From contig JAODUO010000128.1 of assembly GCA_025642075.2 (NCBI GenBank), positions 441,001 to 505,000 of the forward strand: DNA of 64,000 nucleotides. Direction: 5' to 3'. Every line of letters starts with the position of its first letter. Within the stretch, counting starts at the first letter, position 1. Position numbers and translations under genes: made by a program. Shown piece by piece: positions 50,694-62,065 of the stretch. The notes under the pieces were generated by a model. It saw nothing but the letters and a program-made list of their open reading frames with translations, ran no database searches and was not told the origin of the DNA. The DNA comes from Ridgeia piscesae (lineage: Eukaryota; Annelida; Polychaeta; Sabellida; Siboglinidae).

Positions 50694-51305
50694 ATGAATG
50701 AATACAAAAGCATTTCTTTGTTAGTAAATTGCGTTACGTTGACTTGTTTTCTACAACCGACACTTGAACATAAGACATTTATGAGACAGAGCAAATTACG
50801 GGCAACATATAACAAACGCATAACTGATCGCACAAAACAATCGCCAGCGAACAAACAAACGAACGGCGTAACACAAATATTAACTTCCGGTGTAGCAACA
50901 AAACGCAACGGAGCTCACCATGTAAGTTACAAAATGACCACATCAAATTTCCCTATTATTCGCCTCGTTTCCGCGTGGATTTTGCACGCTGCGGTTCTGG
51001 TAACGCCGAGACGACATTGTAGTGGTCGAAGGTCAATCTTATGCAACAACAGCGCACTTATTTGGTGGACGTTATATGCTGGCATATACATTAGATACAC
51101 AACCTGTGTGATTGGCTCTAGAATGTGTGCATTTGAAAATAATATACAAATAGCGTGGAATTCACGAGGCAGACATCACGCAACGCCACCCGCGTTACCA
51201 CAGTTTGGTGCTAGCACCACCTGGTGGGTGTTTCACGCGGGTCGATGTGTGTGGTTCCTTGTTTACGGTCTACAAATAAAAAAGTTCATTACGGTAAACT
51301 TCTAA
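50694..51305 (+). CDS. Unrecognised 203-codon open frame
   Basis: An intronless frame from ATG 50694 to TAA with balanced composition and more CpG than its surroundings. The product has a hydrophobic stretch (VSAWILHAAVLV) and scattered Cys, but no motif I recognise. The opposite strand is also partly open. It may be chance, an old transposon remnant or a lineage-specific gene. There is no supporting splice or promoter signal. Confidence 0.15.
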   Translation: MNEYKSISLLVNCVTLTCFLQPTLEHKTFMRQSKLRATYNKRITDRTKQSPANKQTNGVTQILTSGVATKRNGAHHVSYKMTTSNFPIIRLVSAWILHAAVLVTPRRHCSGRRSILCNNSALIWWTLYAGIYIRYTTCVIGSRMCAFENNIQIAWNSRGRHHATPPALPQFGASTTWWVFHAGRCVWFLVYGLQIKKFITVNF

Positions 51306-51742
51306 ATACAACACAACCTCATTAAGGTCAACTTCTTTGTATAGTTATTACATTCTGGACCCCCAGTACTCCCAATAGTAAGGTGAATGTATTTTAGTGA
51401 CTGATTTCCTATATTTAACTGTTGGATATTTTGGGCTTGTCCTAGTTCGACCTTAGTCGTGATGTTGGTATTCTACTGATGTGATAGTACAATGAGTTTT
51501 GTTTTGACTGTATAATCTCAACATTTTCTTAGTTGCATATAGTAGTGTGGTACCAATGATTGTCAACTGCTTTACATTGGGGTGGGGGATTAATAAGATA
51601 ACATTTCCAGCACAAACAAACAATGAATAATAACTATAATAATAATAATACAGAACAAAATACTACAATATTATTTTATTAGTTGCTATAAACATGGTAG
51701 AAAAGAGTAAACTGAAAACAAAATTTGTAACAAACATGGGGG

Positions 51743-51748
51743 TTTATT
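51743..51748 (-). terminator. Candidate poly(A) signal of the JPT gene
   Basis: AATAAA on the minus strand, about 42 nt past the proposed JPT stop codon at 51790-51792. Confidence 0.45.
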
Positions 51749-51789
51749 AAATTGTTATCATTAACATGTCTGCTGCATACAATTAAAGT

Positions 51790-51908
51790 CTAACTGTTAA
51801 TAAGCTGTCCCTCAAAATCGCTGTTAACGACTGCGAGAGAAATGAGAGGCTGTGTTACACATACCGGCTGTGTGGCGTAGGGCTCTCCAGTGATTGGGTT
51901 GAACTGGC
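51790..51908 (-). CDS. JPT1-like: JPT exon 4 (probable terminal exon)
   Basis: Acceptor TTTGTAG; encodes GQFNPITGEPYATQP (glycine split with exon 3) and reads on to TAG at 51792-51790. A donor-like GTATGT follows CAG CCG, so the tail after Pro is uncertain. Confidence 0.7.
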
Positions 51909-54900
51909 CTACAAAGGGAGAACCAACACTGTAACAACTGCTGCACAGTGCACTTATGGCCAAGTAATCTCAAGTCTACATTCTCTATGAACAGTCAAGT
52001 TGGGCTGTAGTAGTCAAGTTGACGTTTAGTCATAGAGAAAACAGCTGTCTGTGTGTACATTTGAGATTATTTCACGCACTCTGATTACTCTCACTCTATA
52101 ACTATTTACCTGATACTAGTCAATAATTGCTTTATTACCCCCAAGATGCCATCAATAAAAACTAAATCTATGTACCATGCAATGTGTCTACTAAATAAGC
52201 TTCACTTTCATTTTAAAATAGTGCCTACCATTATATTATGCATCTACGACAACAATTTCATTATCTAGTCAATAAATAAACTCCTAGCTAAAGATATACA
52301 TATTTCCAAAACGTCTTCATAAATCACGTAACTTTAGATACCTTTATTAGATGTAAATTTGAAGCTTATATAAATATGTCTGACTCCTTGCATATTTTTA
52401 TTTGTATGCCTAAGGAGAGCACAATTTATCATCAATGTCCTATTCTTTTTATAACATACATGGATATAAAAAAATTATGTGCCAGCATGCAATGCTTGCA
52501 TAAAATAAATGTCTGAGTCTGTAAAAATGCCAATTATTTCACGACTGACAATTTATGAATGACCGCTGTGTCAGTGACATTAAGAAGTTGACACCAGAAG
52601 AACGTAAGACTTGACTTCTTACCTCGTCCTTTATATCTGGGTTGTTCTGGCGCTACGGGCTCTTCTGTCTTCTCTCCCTCCTCCCCCTCGTCTGTTTTGG
52701 GATGACACAAATATGGATAAGTGCAGGGCAACATGAAGGCAACCAACACATACGTCACCCACTAGAAAGACATCCACTAACATCAACTTGTTTCTTCTGT
52801 ACTTAAAAGTAGCATTTAATTTGTCAATCTCTCAGGAATACACCAAACATTCATTTGCAATACCTAAATAATTAACCAACATAATTTTAACAGGCATACG
52901 TTGTATCAGTTGTTTGATATAAAAACAGAACCTGAAGTTAGCAAATTCTCGTAAACAATATATTTCATGCTGTTTCAAATCCCACCATGTCTACCAGTAA
53001 GTATACGGCTTGGGACTTAAGACTTGGACAAATTCAAAATGGTTTCCAAAACCACACAGGAATCAGCTAACACAGCCGTCAAAACTGATAACATATAACA
53101 CTCCATAGATATATTTTTATCAAACTTGTTGAAGTTATCATGTAAAGAAACCTAAATTAGGTCGGGATGCCATTTTACCCTAAATTTAAATTTCCACTTA
53201 CAAATGCAAGTCACTATGTCCGTAAATTATCGTGACATGTCAGACAAGCATCAACAAATATGAAATGCATGCTAAATAAGGAATAGGACAATTGAAATAT
53301 TTTGGTGTGCATTAGTTGGCTAGTTTTGGGGGTATAGTTGTTGTGTTTAATGCTAAAATATCGTGACTTAGCAGTGAGTATATGTTAAAAAGAATAATTT
53401 ATTGTGAAGTAGACATGTCAATATATCAAAAAGTTAAGAAAACAAAATGTTCATAAAAGTATTTTTGATACATTTCAGACTGCAGTGTCTCCCCTTAATT
53501 TCCAAGTAACACATTGACATCAAAACCACCACCACCCACTCACAAGTAGAGCAACATGTTCTTTAGACTTTTACAACCACCCTGATAAACTTACTATTAC
53601 AACATTTCCTAAACAAAAATACTTTTGCAACCACCCCTAAACAAACTTACTTTTACGACTACTGCTAAATAAACTAACTTCTACAACCGTGTCCAAAGGA
53701 AGCTACTTTTATAACCATCACAAAATAAACCTATTATAGCAACCACCGCTAAATGGTTACTCTTCAGCCACCTCTAAATAAAGTTAATAAACCTTAAAAC
53801 TTCTGCGACTAGCTGCGAAGAAACCTACCCTTTTGCTCTTCCTTTGCGGCGGGTGGAACTGAGCCAAATATGTTGTCCTGGGTACGAGCAGCTAACCGCG
53901 ACTGTTCCTGCACTTTGTCATCGCCCCCACCAAAGATGTTCGACTTCATATTGCTCCGGTTTGCATCCTGCTGCTTCGTGCCGAAAATATCACTGCATTC
54001 GCCACCAGGAGGCCGAAGTACCCTGTAGACGATCAGAAAGATGCACTGACAATTGAGGGATGACTTCAACTATACTTATGCAACTTATAGTGATCTACAA
54101 TGAAAGTATGTATTGTTACTTTAATAACATATGTAATTACTTTTGTATGCAGTGGATTCTCACAATAAGAACCTTTCATGATTCCCGCTCGAATTCACAT
54201 ACATGTAACAAAAGTTAACCATAAAATTATTGGGCTTAAGTTTATATCAAATTGGTAATCTTTGGACTTTAACTGGTTACAGGTTGGACTGTTTGGAGGT
54301 ATCCTGGCTTCTTTAGTGTTAGCCCTAGTACTTGCTTAGCATGTGATACTGGGTAACTGGGGAAGTGTGATTGTTATCAGGTCAATTTCAATGCTTTTTT
54401 GAAGCAGTCCCCTGCTAGCACTCTTTTCAAACAAGACAATAGGACAAGCCTAATTGACTTCCCATTCATCAGTTTCATCCACTGTTTAGTTGCTGGGTAA
54501 TGTTTGACTGGCAGCTTCATTTTTCCAACTTTTCTTGGCCACTAAATAGCATTGCTTGCACAACAATACTCCCAATGGTAATGGTGTAAACATATCCATA
54601 GTATCACAACAATATCCGATGATCAATTCCATTTCATTCAATTCCAATTCAATATCTTTCAATTCTGGAATTAAATTTATCAATTCCATTTTTTTTAATT
54701 GACCCCAGCCTCCAATAAATGGATCAACGTCAAAACCAACTATTTTTTACAACAATTTCACTATTTTTAAACAACAATGATGACTGCCTACTATTTGCAC
54801 CAACTAAATCAGACAAAGACACTTATGTCCTCCAAAATGATCTGCTCAAAATTTAGGAATGGCAAAACATGTGGCTTACGAAATTCAACTGCACTAAATG

Positions 54901-57188
54901 CTTTACATTAGCCTCAAGAAAATGGATACCAAATCTTTACACCTTAGGTGGCCAATGACTAAAATATGTTGAATCACAATGTTATCTTGACATACAAACA
55001 TCAAATACACTAAATTTGACAGACAATGCAACACAGTTGCTACAAAAGCACACCAGGCACTACAAACATTTAGGAGAAATTTTTATAAATGCCTTACCCA
55101 CACTAAGTCTATAGCCTACACAAACATTGTCCATCAGACACTCAAATATGCATCAGCATCATGGGACCCACATTGTCTAAAAGTGTCTTAGAAAGAACCC
55201 AAACACAAGCTGCCTGATTTTTTATGCACAATTATTCTAGAGCCACGAACACGACTTCTTAAGAACCTTTAGTGGGACACCCTCCAAACAAGAAAAAAAC
55301 TAAAAGACTTAGGATAATATACAAGATGGAACATAACATTATAGATATCCCACTAAATCACTATAAGCCTATATCAAACGCAACACGTAAACATGAAAAT
55401 CAGTTCTTACAAATCATACACTGCAAACATATTTGGAAACAGCTTTTCCCAAACACAGTGAAAGAGTGGAATTCTCTACCTCCATGCATTTTATCAATTA
55501 AATCACTGAACTCATTCCAAAATAATTTTACATAGCTTAGGTAGGACATTTTGCCAGTCACATATACAGATACAAATGTAGCTTGTAACTGTCACAGACC
55601 TAAATGTAAAAAACATGACCTTGACCAAAAAGTTACATTGTTTCATTATGTCCAAGAAATGGGTGAGTCCATGCACCAGAATTTTCAAAACACTAACATC
55701 ACCAGCAGTAAGCAGATGTCTGGTTACGTTTTCATGATTTCCAAACATTAAGGGGGCTGAAATGCAATCATTGCCCAAACATAACATTTACAGGCTATGT
55801 TACCATTATTTGATTACGGTATATTTAAAATAATTTTCTAACTTTTGACTTTTTGGCACTGGTCGCCACATTTTTTTTACTTAGATAAATAGCTCTAACA
55901 CATTGCATTTTACTAACATACAACTTAGCAATCATGTTGATGAGACTATTTCCTCAAGAATTATTTAGGACTTTTAACACATAACTATTCAACAGTTTCA
56001 ATAGCTGTATAATATTCTCTGAATTGGTGAACATTCCTACAAGTAAATCGTGTCATGTCAAGACAGTTCCAAAGGATTGCCCCATTCTTTGATATACACA
56101 TTTTTTTAACTGGTACGTGAAACCAGATCTCGGGCAAGAAGGTAAGAGCAACAGAAATTTTAATTTAGTGTAAAAAAATTATTGTAAAAAAATTGCTGTG
56201 TACATGCTAAAAAGTAAACTGGTGAATTAGTGTAATTGACTATTTTCACTGGAAGTTCAAAAACCAACCCTAATATGAGCATTCCATAATATCTAAGCAA
56301 TGAGGAATCTGCAGTTTGCATCTGCAATTTATGTCATGGCATATCCATTTATGAAAAGACGTTTACATGATTACCAAGTAAAACATCTGGTTTAGACGAG
56401 AGGCAACACTGAACCATTTCTAAAATTTCAATCTTATTTGATACCTGATTGAGCATTGTATTGTCTATAAAAACATTTATGAAAGTTCGAGTTAGGCAAC
56501 ATTAAATACTGACTTTCAACAACACAAGTACATTTGTATTAATCAGAAGGAATCTAAGCTCAAACGGCTAAAGCCTAAACAGATGTAATGTCTATGACTG
56601 CTACCCATGGCTATGTCTATGACTATGACCTCACGGCAATATAAACCCACAATAAAACAGGGGTCATCAAGATGAACTCTTTAGTCGATCAAGACTTGAC
56701 TGAACAGACTTGGTCTTGGACCTGGATATTATAATATACAATCTATTGTGATTAAAAAATAAGATATATTTCTGCATAAGGCAATTACATATTTACGACC
56801 ACTCATGTATGTCCATAACAATGGGTGCATTGATTCAGTCAATGACACATCGATGAACTGCAACAAAACCACGATAGCTCTAATCACGCATGTGCCCGGT
56901 CCACGCTGAATGATCTGTCCAACCCGTCCAAGTCAATAGCCGATTCGATGACCTCATTCAGTCGGCGACATTCCTAAGGCGTTCTAAGCCAAAGAAAATG
57001 CCGGCTTGGTGACGTGGGGCGTTCTTGAAATAATGGATGATTTGTGTTGGCTCGACTCCCAACGCACCTGTTCAGTAGTTTTAAAAGTATAAATGAAGAC
57101 ATTCATCTAGTTATTATATCATAAAATATACCCACCTAGAACTATTTTTGTCAGACGTGAAACCCATTTGATATTCACTGTTTGCCAT
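51790..57188 (-). CDS. JPT1-like: Jupiter/HN1-family microtubule-associated protein (whole gene, 4 exons)
   Basis: The exons join in phase to 144 codons. The start MANSEYQMGFTSDKNSSR runs into VLRPPGGECSDIFG, matching the NSSRVLRPPGG(G) signature of JPT1/JPT2 (HN1/HN1L) and Drosophila Jupiter. It then has SNIFGGGDD, DNIFGSV and a C-terminal NPITGEPY, the short repeated Ile-Phe-Gly and NPxTG motifs of the family. These are small, hydrophilic, intrinsically disordered proteins associated with microtubules; JPT2 also binds NAADP. No membrane segment or signal peptide is present. The last exon may end at the in-frame stop (51792) or be spliced again at GTATGT near 51865. The gene is antisense to its neighbours. 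Confidence 0.88.
52623..52691 (-). CDS. JPT1-like: JPT exon 3
   Basis: It encodes the acidic stretch DEGEEGEKTEEPVAPEQPR then YKGR. Acceptor AAAACAG, donor GTAAGA, phase 1 at both ends. Confidence 0.8.
52692..53828. other. JPT intron 2
   Basis: AT-rich. ACAACCAC..CTAAA(C/T)AAACTTACTTTTAC words recur every 45-50 bp between about 53565 and 53785, a decayed minisatellite. No exon is visible. Confidence 0.4.
53829..54022 (-). CDS. JPT1-like: JPT exon 2: core motifs
   Basis: It encodes VLRPPGGECSDIFGTKQQ, MKSNIFGGGDDKVQEQSR and TQDNIFGSVPPAAKEEQK. Acceptor GTCTACAG, donor GTAGGT; phase 2 in, phase 1 out. Confidence 0.92.
54716..55545 (+). mobile_element. Decayed non-LTR reverse transcriptase, C-terminal half
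   Basis: The frame from 55272 ends FPNTVKEWNSLPPCILSIKS, the familiar ...RTVxxWNSLP... tail of Jockey/CR1-type reverse transcriptases. Upstream, DDCLLFAPTKSDKDT, VLQNDLLKI, EWQNMWLTKFNCTKC recall the segment after the catalytic YADD box (LFADD.LLY...LQ.DL..L..W...W...FN..KC), though the box itself is damaged. Stops and frameshifts are frequent. It is antisense to JPT, within its intron 1. Confidence 0.82.
55546..57135. other. JPT intron 1, proximal part
   Basis: AT-rich sequence without exon or repeat signals that I can support. Confidence 0.45.
57136..57188 (-). CDS. JPT1-like: JPT exon 1 with start codon
   Basis: ATG at 57188 (minus), context TACCATGG; encodes MANSEYQMGFTSDKNSS and the first two bases of an arginine codon. 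Donor AG|GTGGGT. Joining to exon 2 gives NSSRVLRPPGG, which fixes the start and the phase. Confidence 0.9.
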
Positions 57189-57530
57189 GGTAGTTTTTCG
57201 TTTGATAGGGAGTCTTCACGTCAACCGAGTATATTCACAGAGATAATATGTTCAAACGTAGAGCGAGCTAATATGGATAGGTCAGTAATGAATATAATTG
57301 TGAGGTTATAAAACGCGTAAAACGCCCTCACAGCAGACCTATTCTATAACTCTACCGTACTCGGTGCTCCCTTTCAAATCTGCCAGTTTCTCAAGCCTCG
57401 CTTCAAGTCACGCAAGAGCGCGCTACGGTAATCACCGAGTGACATAGAACAAGACCAAACTATGAAACGCGCGTAATAAATTATCGTTTGTTGCCTTATA
57501 GCGTTACCGAATGTCTACACAGAACTTGCA
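57189..57530 (-). promoter_or_regulatory. Probable JPT promoter region
   Basis: This segment has markedly more CpG than the neighbouring introns (ACGCGTAAAACGCC, AAGAGCGCGCTACGG, AACGCGCGTAATAAA) and lies directly upstream of the JPT start codon. No TATA box is obvious. The assignment rests on position and CpG only. Confidence 0.4.
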
Positions 57531-57866
57531 ACAACTAAACTCTTTCTTTACACTAAAATCAAACCATTTCCGCAAGTCATCACAACTTTATAGCTACCCG
57601 TCAACTCATATTCATTGTAGTCCAATGAATGAAGTTCAATTACATAGCTCATAATATTATATACACTGAACCACATTAAAAAGTATTTTCGCATGTTTGG
57701 TTTGTAGAAATACTCATACTGATGCGCATAGGGAACTGTGAACCATGTGAATGGAAAACTGGGTAGATCCTGTGTATCCAATCTTCCTGTATATAATGGG
57801 TATCGTCTATAATAAATATGCCATATGTAAAAGAAAACTTAATTATTACAAACGATTTCATATATG

Positions 57867-57874
57867 TATATGTG

Positions 57875-57965
<91 letters not shown>
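57867..57965. repeat. (ATGTAT)n hexanucleotide microsatellite
   Basis: About 16 units followed by a short (AT)n run. Open frames of Cys/Ile, Val/Tyr or Met/Tyr are artefacts. Confidence 0.95.
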
Positions 57966-57967
<2 letters not shown>

Positions 57968-58306
57968 TATATATATATATATATATACGAGAACCGGTCT
58001 CCTTAAAGTTTTGATGTGTCATTGCGCAACTGATGCATTTTATGTTACGAATTATCCTTGTTAGTAGAGATAGTTTAGACATAAAGGAAATAATTTGTGC
58101 CATTATTCGGAATCTTATATAATATTTGGATTGGTTTTAAGCACATTTATTGCAGACCCTTATATATATTTACGTGCATAAGGCGCCGCGTATGGGACCC
58201 CGGCAGAAAAGTACTTATAGTGTAAAGTTGCGCTATATATTGATTGAGGGGTTAGTGTTTTGTGTTCAGTGTACAGTATTCTTGATGGATATATATACTA
58301 ATTTTA

Positions 58307-58422
<116 letters not shown>

Positions 58423-59212
58423 CACAACACATTAGTAAAATAATTACTTGACGGACCTCCTAGCCATCCGTTGTACATTTGTTAAATGCGGCGCTATCAG
58501 CACGCTGAAAAACAAACCACTCAAGTGTTAGTTTTTGTATCTGCTTACACATTTATGTTGTTATTGGTATCGTTATATTGGGTTTTTGCATATCCCATGT
58601 CGGCGTTATATATACTGCCGCAAACAAGTATAATTAACTTTCAGTTACACACCGGCTCCCGTACGCGGCATCTAAGCATACGAGTTTTGTTAGTATATAT
58701 GTTATTAAATAAAATATTATAACAATATTTTATTAAATGGTGTATATTTGTATTACAGACAATGTTCAAATTATACATAACTGGAAAAACACGCATGTAC
58801 ACAACACGCAAGCACACACATATGCAAACACACAAACATGCACACTCTTATGCAAACACACAAAAGTTCACACACATATGCAAACACACAAACATGCAAA
58901 CACACAAACATGCAAACACACACACACACACACGCACGCGCAAGCGCACGCGCACAAGTCACCAGACTGTCTTCGCGGCGAAGTTACGCAGCCGACCGAC
59001 AGTCAGTTAATAAGCGAAACTAGCGGGAGGCAGCTAGGCTGACGCAAAACTTAGTTAGATTTCTTCATCATAATGATAAAGCCGAAGTAGTCACATGTAT
59101 TGGAAATCTCATAATCTGTGCACCAGTTACTGTTCTGATATATACAAAAATAGTGTTTATTTTTCCTCTTCGCCTGTCATGTCCTTCGAATTCCGCCTGT
59201 ATTCTCAGCAAG

Positions 59213-59308
59213 ATGAAGCTAGGTATACGGGAGAAGAGAGCCGCGGCTTTCTTTTACGACTTCATCCTATCCTTTGTGGTATTATACGTTATCTTCTATG
59301 GTCACTAG
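59213..59308 (+). CDS. Candidate 31-codon membrane micropeptide
   Basis: ATG 59213 (A at -3) to TAG gives a basic start, MKLGIREKRAAAFFYD, then a hydrophobic run FILSFVVLYVIFYGH. This is a plausible single-pass membrane topology. It lies in a small CpG-containing patch and is preceded by a pyrimidine-rich TATTCTCAG. Short hydrophobic frames arise by chance, and no homologue is known to me. Confidence 0.15.
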   Translation: MKLGIREKRAAAFFYDFILSFVVLYVIFYGH

Positions 59309-59315
59309 ATGGCGC
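59302..59315. promoter_or_regulatory. CTCF-like motif
   Basis: TCACTAGATGGCGC matches the 14-base CTCF core at 13 positions (first C replaced by T). Similar matches also arise in transposons, so function is unproven. Confidence 0.25.
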
Positions 59316-59593
59316 GGTGAGACTGAATCGCCAATTATCGCTCATATAATTTGACGTCTGACAAGAACATGAATTCTTCTTCATAATAATAAGTTATATG
59401 CGTTTAACATGATATGATATGACTAATTAATGTGTTTATCTGATATATTGAACTCTTTGAATTACCACATTTGTTTTGCATGGGGCATGGCTGGCACTTG
59501 GTATGTAAATATTAAATAATTTATTTGGTAATAACCTAATTTTTTAGATATTTTCCCACTCAGTTTCTGCCTTATGTTTAACGAGGCTTACGC

Positions 59594-60660
59594 AATTATT
59601 ATTAGGCCGTTGCTTTTTGACTGGATACAGTCGGATGGCTTCGTGAACCGGATACGTACGGTCGAATACCCCTTATATTTCGTATGTGCTATTTGACCGG
59701 ATATCAAGTGCAAGTGCATGTTAAAAACAGCAGTCACGATATGTTAGTCACAGCCATATGCAGTGCTGTCACGCTCAAGGCACTGCTTGAAAACCTCTAT
59801 GGAGGGAGCATTTATTGTTTGGACTGTGAGTTTGTTCCAGGGTTCTATTGTGCTTATGAAGAAAGAATGTTTATAGGCCTATAATATTTTAATTAAATAA
59901 TATAATAGCCTATCCTTATGCCTTGTTTGCGTATATGCTATTTGACCAGATATATACAGCCAAATATCCCATAATAATGTATACACTATTTGACCAGATA
60001 AATATAGAACATAGCTAGATAGACGTAAATTCAAAGAGATACTTTTTAAATTGGCACTTTTGATGCTCGTAAGTCATATCTTAATATGCTTCCTCCCTAA
60101 TTTTGCATTGCATTCCAACTCATGTGACACAAAAAATTCTGTTTTCAAGAGAACTTTGCTTACATCATGACGTATCAATACCAAATTAAAATGAAAAGTT
60201 TTAGGTTAGCTTAGAAAAACAAATTGCCATTATAGTTTACCTTTACGCAAAATTCTAAAAAATTATATTAGCATATGTTCACCATGTTTGCCCACCATGC
60301 ATGCAAGGATATGTGATATTTGCATATCTGATTCAAAGATTAAAAATGTAAGACTTTATTATCCGTTTTAAGCATCACAGTGAAAATGAAAATATGGGTG
60401 TTTCTTTTTATATTTGCTTTGACTGTCTGACTATCACGCCAAAACAATTGTACAATTGTTCTGCTCTAAAAATTGACGACTGCTGCCGATAAAGTTTTTA
60501 AGTCTGCGAATTCACGTCTGACCACCAGTTCTCACATCTCAGTTGTATGAATTTAAATAATCCACGGAAATTCAAATTGCTTTTGTTTGTCCGGATAAAT
60601 AGTCCCCCAGGCTAGCTATTTGACTGTATCCAGTCAAATAGACACTCTGTTATTATTATA
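59594..60660. mobile_element. Decayed inverted-repeat element with GACTGGATACAGTC ends
   Basis: TTTTTGACTGGATACAGTC near 59614 is matched in inverse orientation by GACTGTATCCAGTCAAATAG near 60621, both next to ATTATTA-rich flanks. Internal TATTTGACC[AG]GATAT words repeat at 59689, 59940 and 59987. Probably a non-autonomous DNA transposon of about 1 kb. Confidence 0.45.
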
Positions 60661-61327
60661 TTGTGTCACCAACAATTTTATAAATAATTCCACTTAATAT
60701 CTAATTTAGTAGTATTAGTAATCAGAACCACATATTTAATCAGTGTCAGTGACATGCAAACAAAGGCTTATGTCAAAGCGTCCAATAAGTAATTTTTAGT
60801 GATATACATACAATATCAATAAGATGATATAACTTCATGCACCAATCGGAAGCACTCGATTTATGCTGCATTGACCTTTTCCAATACATAGTATTTTAAA
60901 GGTTTTGATTAAATCTCCTCTTTGTTGCCGGCAATCAAAAATCATCACAATGCAACAAAATGCAATTAAACAACTGTTAAGCTCATTATTATTATATACA
61001 ATTTGGTGGGTACTGGGTAGTATATGTTATAATTTTCATGTAGTGATTAGTGTTAACAGTTGCGTACAATTTCATCTCATTACATTGAATGAAGTATTGT
61101 GGTTTATATACACCACCATTACTGATATGGCACATAGTAGTTACTTGGTTACTTGGATATATCTGACTAAATATGTAATTAACATGATATCTACATCATC
61201 TGGTGATATATCATAATAAGGCAACAACTCAGTTAGGTAAAAAAACAGATGACTGTACCATGCAATATGGATAATTGATTAATGGTTAGTCGTGATATGA
61301 CTAACGATGTGTTAATGTTTCCTGCAG

Positions 61328-61428
61328 ATCACAAGGTAGACATTTGTAGTGATACTTCAGTCGCCATGGACCATGGATGTGTATTGCTCTATCTTACCAT
61401 GGATACCAAGTCTGACTCACAAGAAAAG
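61328..61428 (+). CDS. INTU: INTU exon a
   Basis: Acceptor TTCCTGCAG; the only open frame gives [16 protein letters not shown] and [17 protein letters not shown]. The donor AAG|GTCATT is weak but gives phase 0, fitting the next exon. Confidence 0.78.
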
Positions 61429-62016
61429 GTCATTCTATTGTTATACTTTTATGGCCAATAGAGTTAAGCATCAACTATCTTTTAATGATTATGAGTTATG
61501 CCTATGACAATATCTTTGTCACTTATACATGCATGCACACATACACACATATACACCACACCACACCACACCACACCACACCACACCACACCACACCACA
61601 CCACACCACACCACACCACACCACACCACACCACACCACACCACACCTCACCAAACCTCACCAAACCTCACCAAACCTCACCAAACCTCACCAAACCTCA
61701 CCAAACCTCACCTCACCACACCACACCACACCACACCACACCACACCACACCACACCACACCACACCACACCACACCACACCACACCACACCAAATCTCA
61801 CCAAACCTCACCAAACCTCACCAAACCTCACCACGCCACGCCACGCCACGCCACGCCACGCCACGCCACGCCACGCCACGCCACGCCACGCCACGCCACG
61901 CCACACCACACCACACCACACCACACCACACCACACCACACCTCACCTCATCTCACCACATACACACAAAGGAATGCGCGCCTGCGCGCGCGCCTGCGCG
62001 CGCGCCTGCGCACGCG

Positions 62017-62065
<49 letters not shown>

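Noticed and set aside
59684..59884. 66-codon frame as an INTU upstream exon
   Set aside because: No similarity to the PDZ or N-terminal part of inturned; it lies inside a decayed inverted-repeat element.
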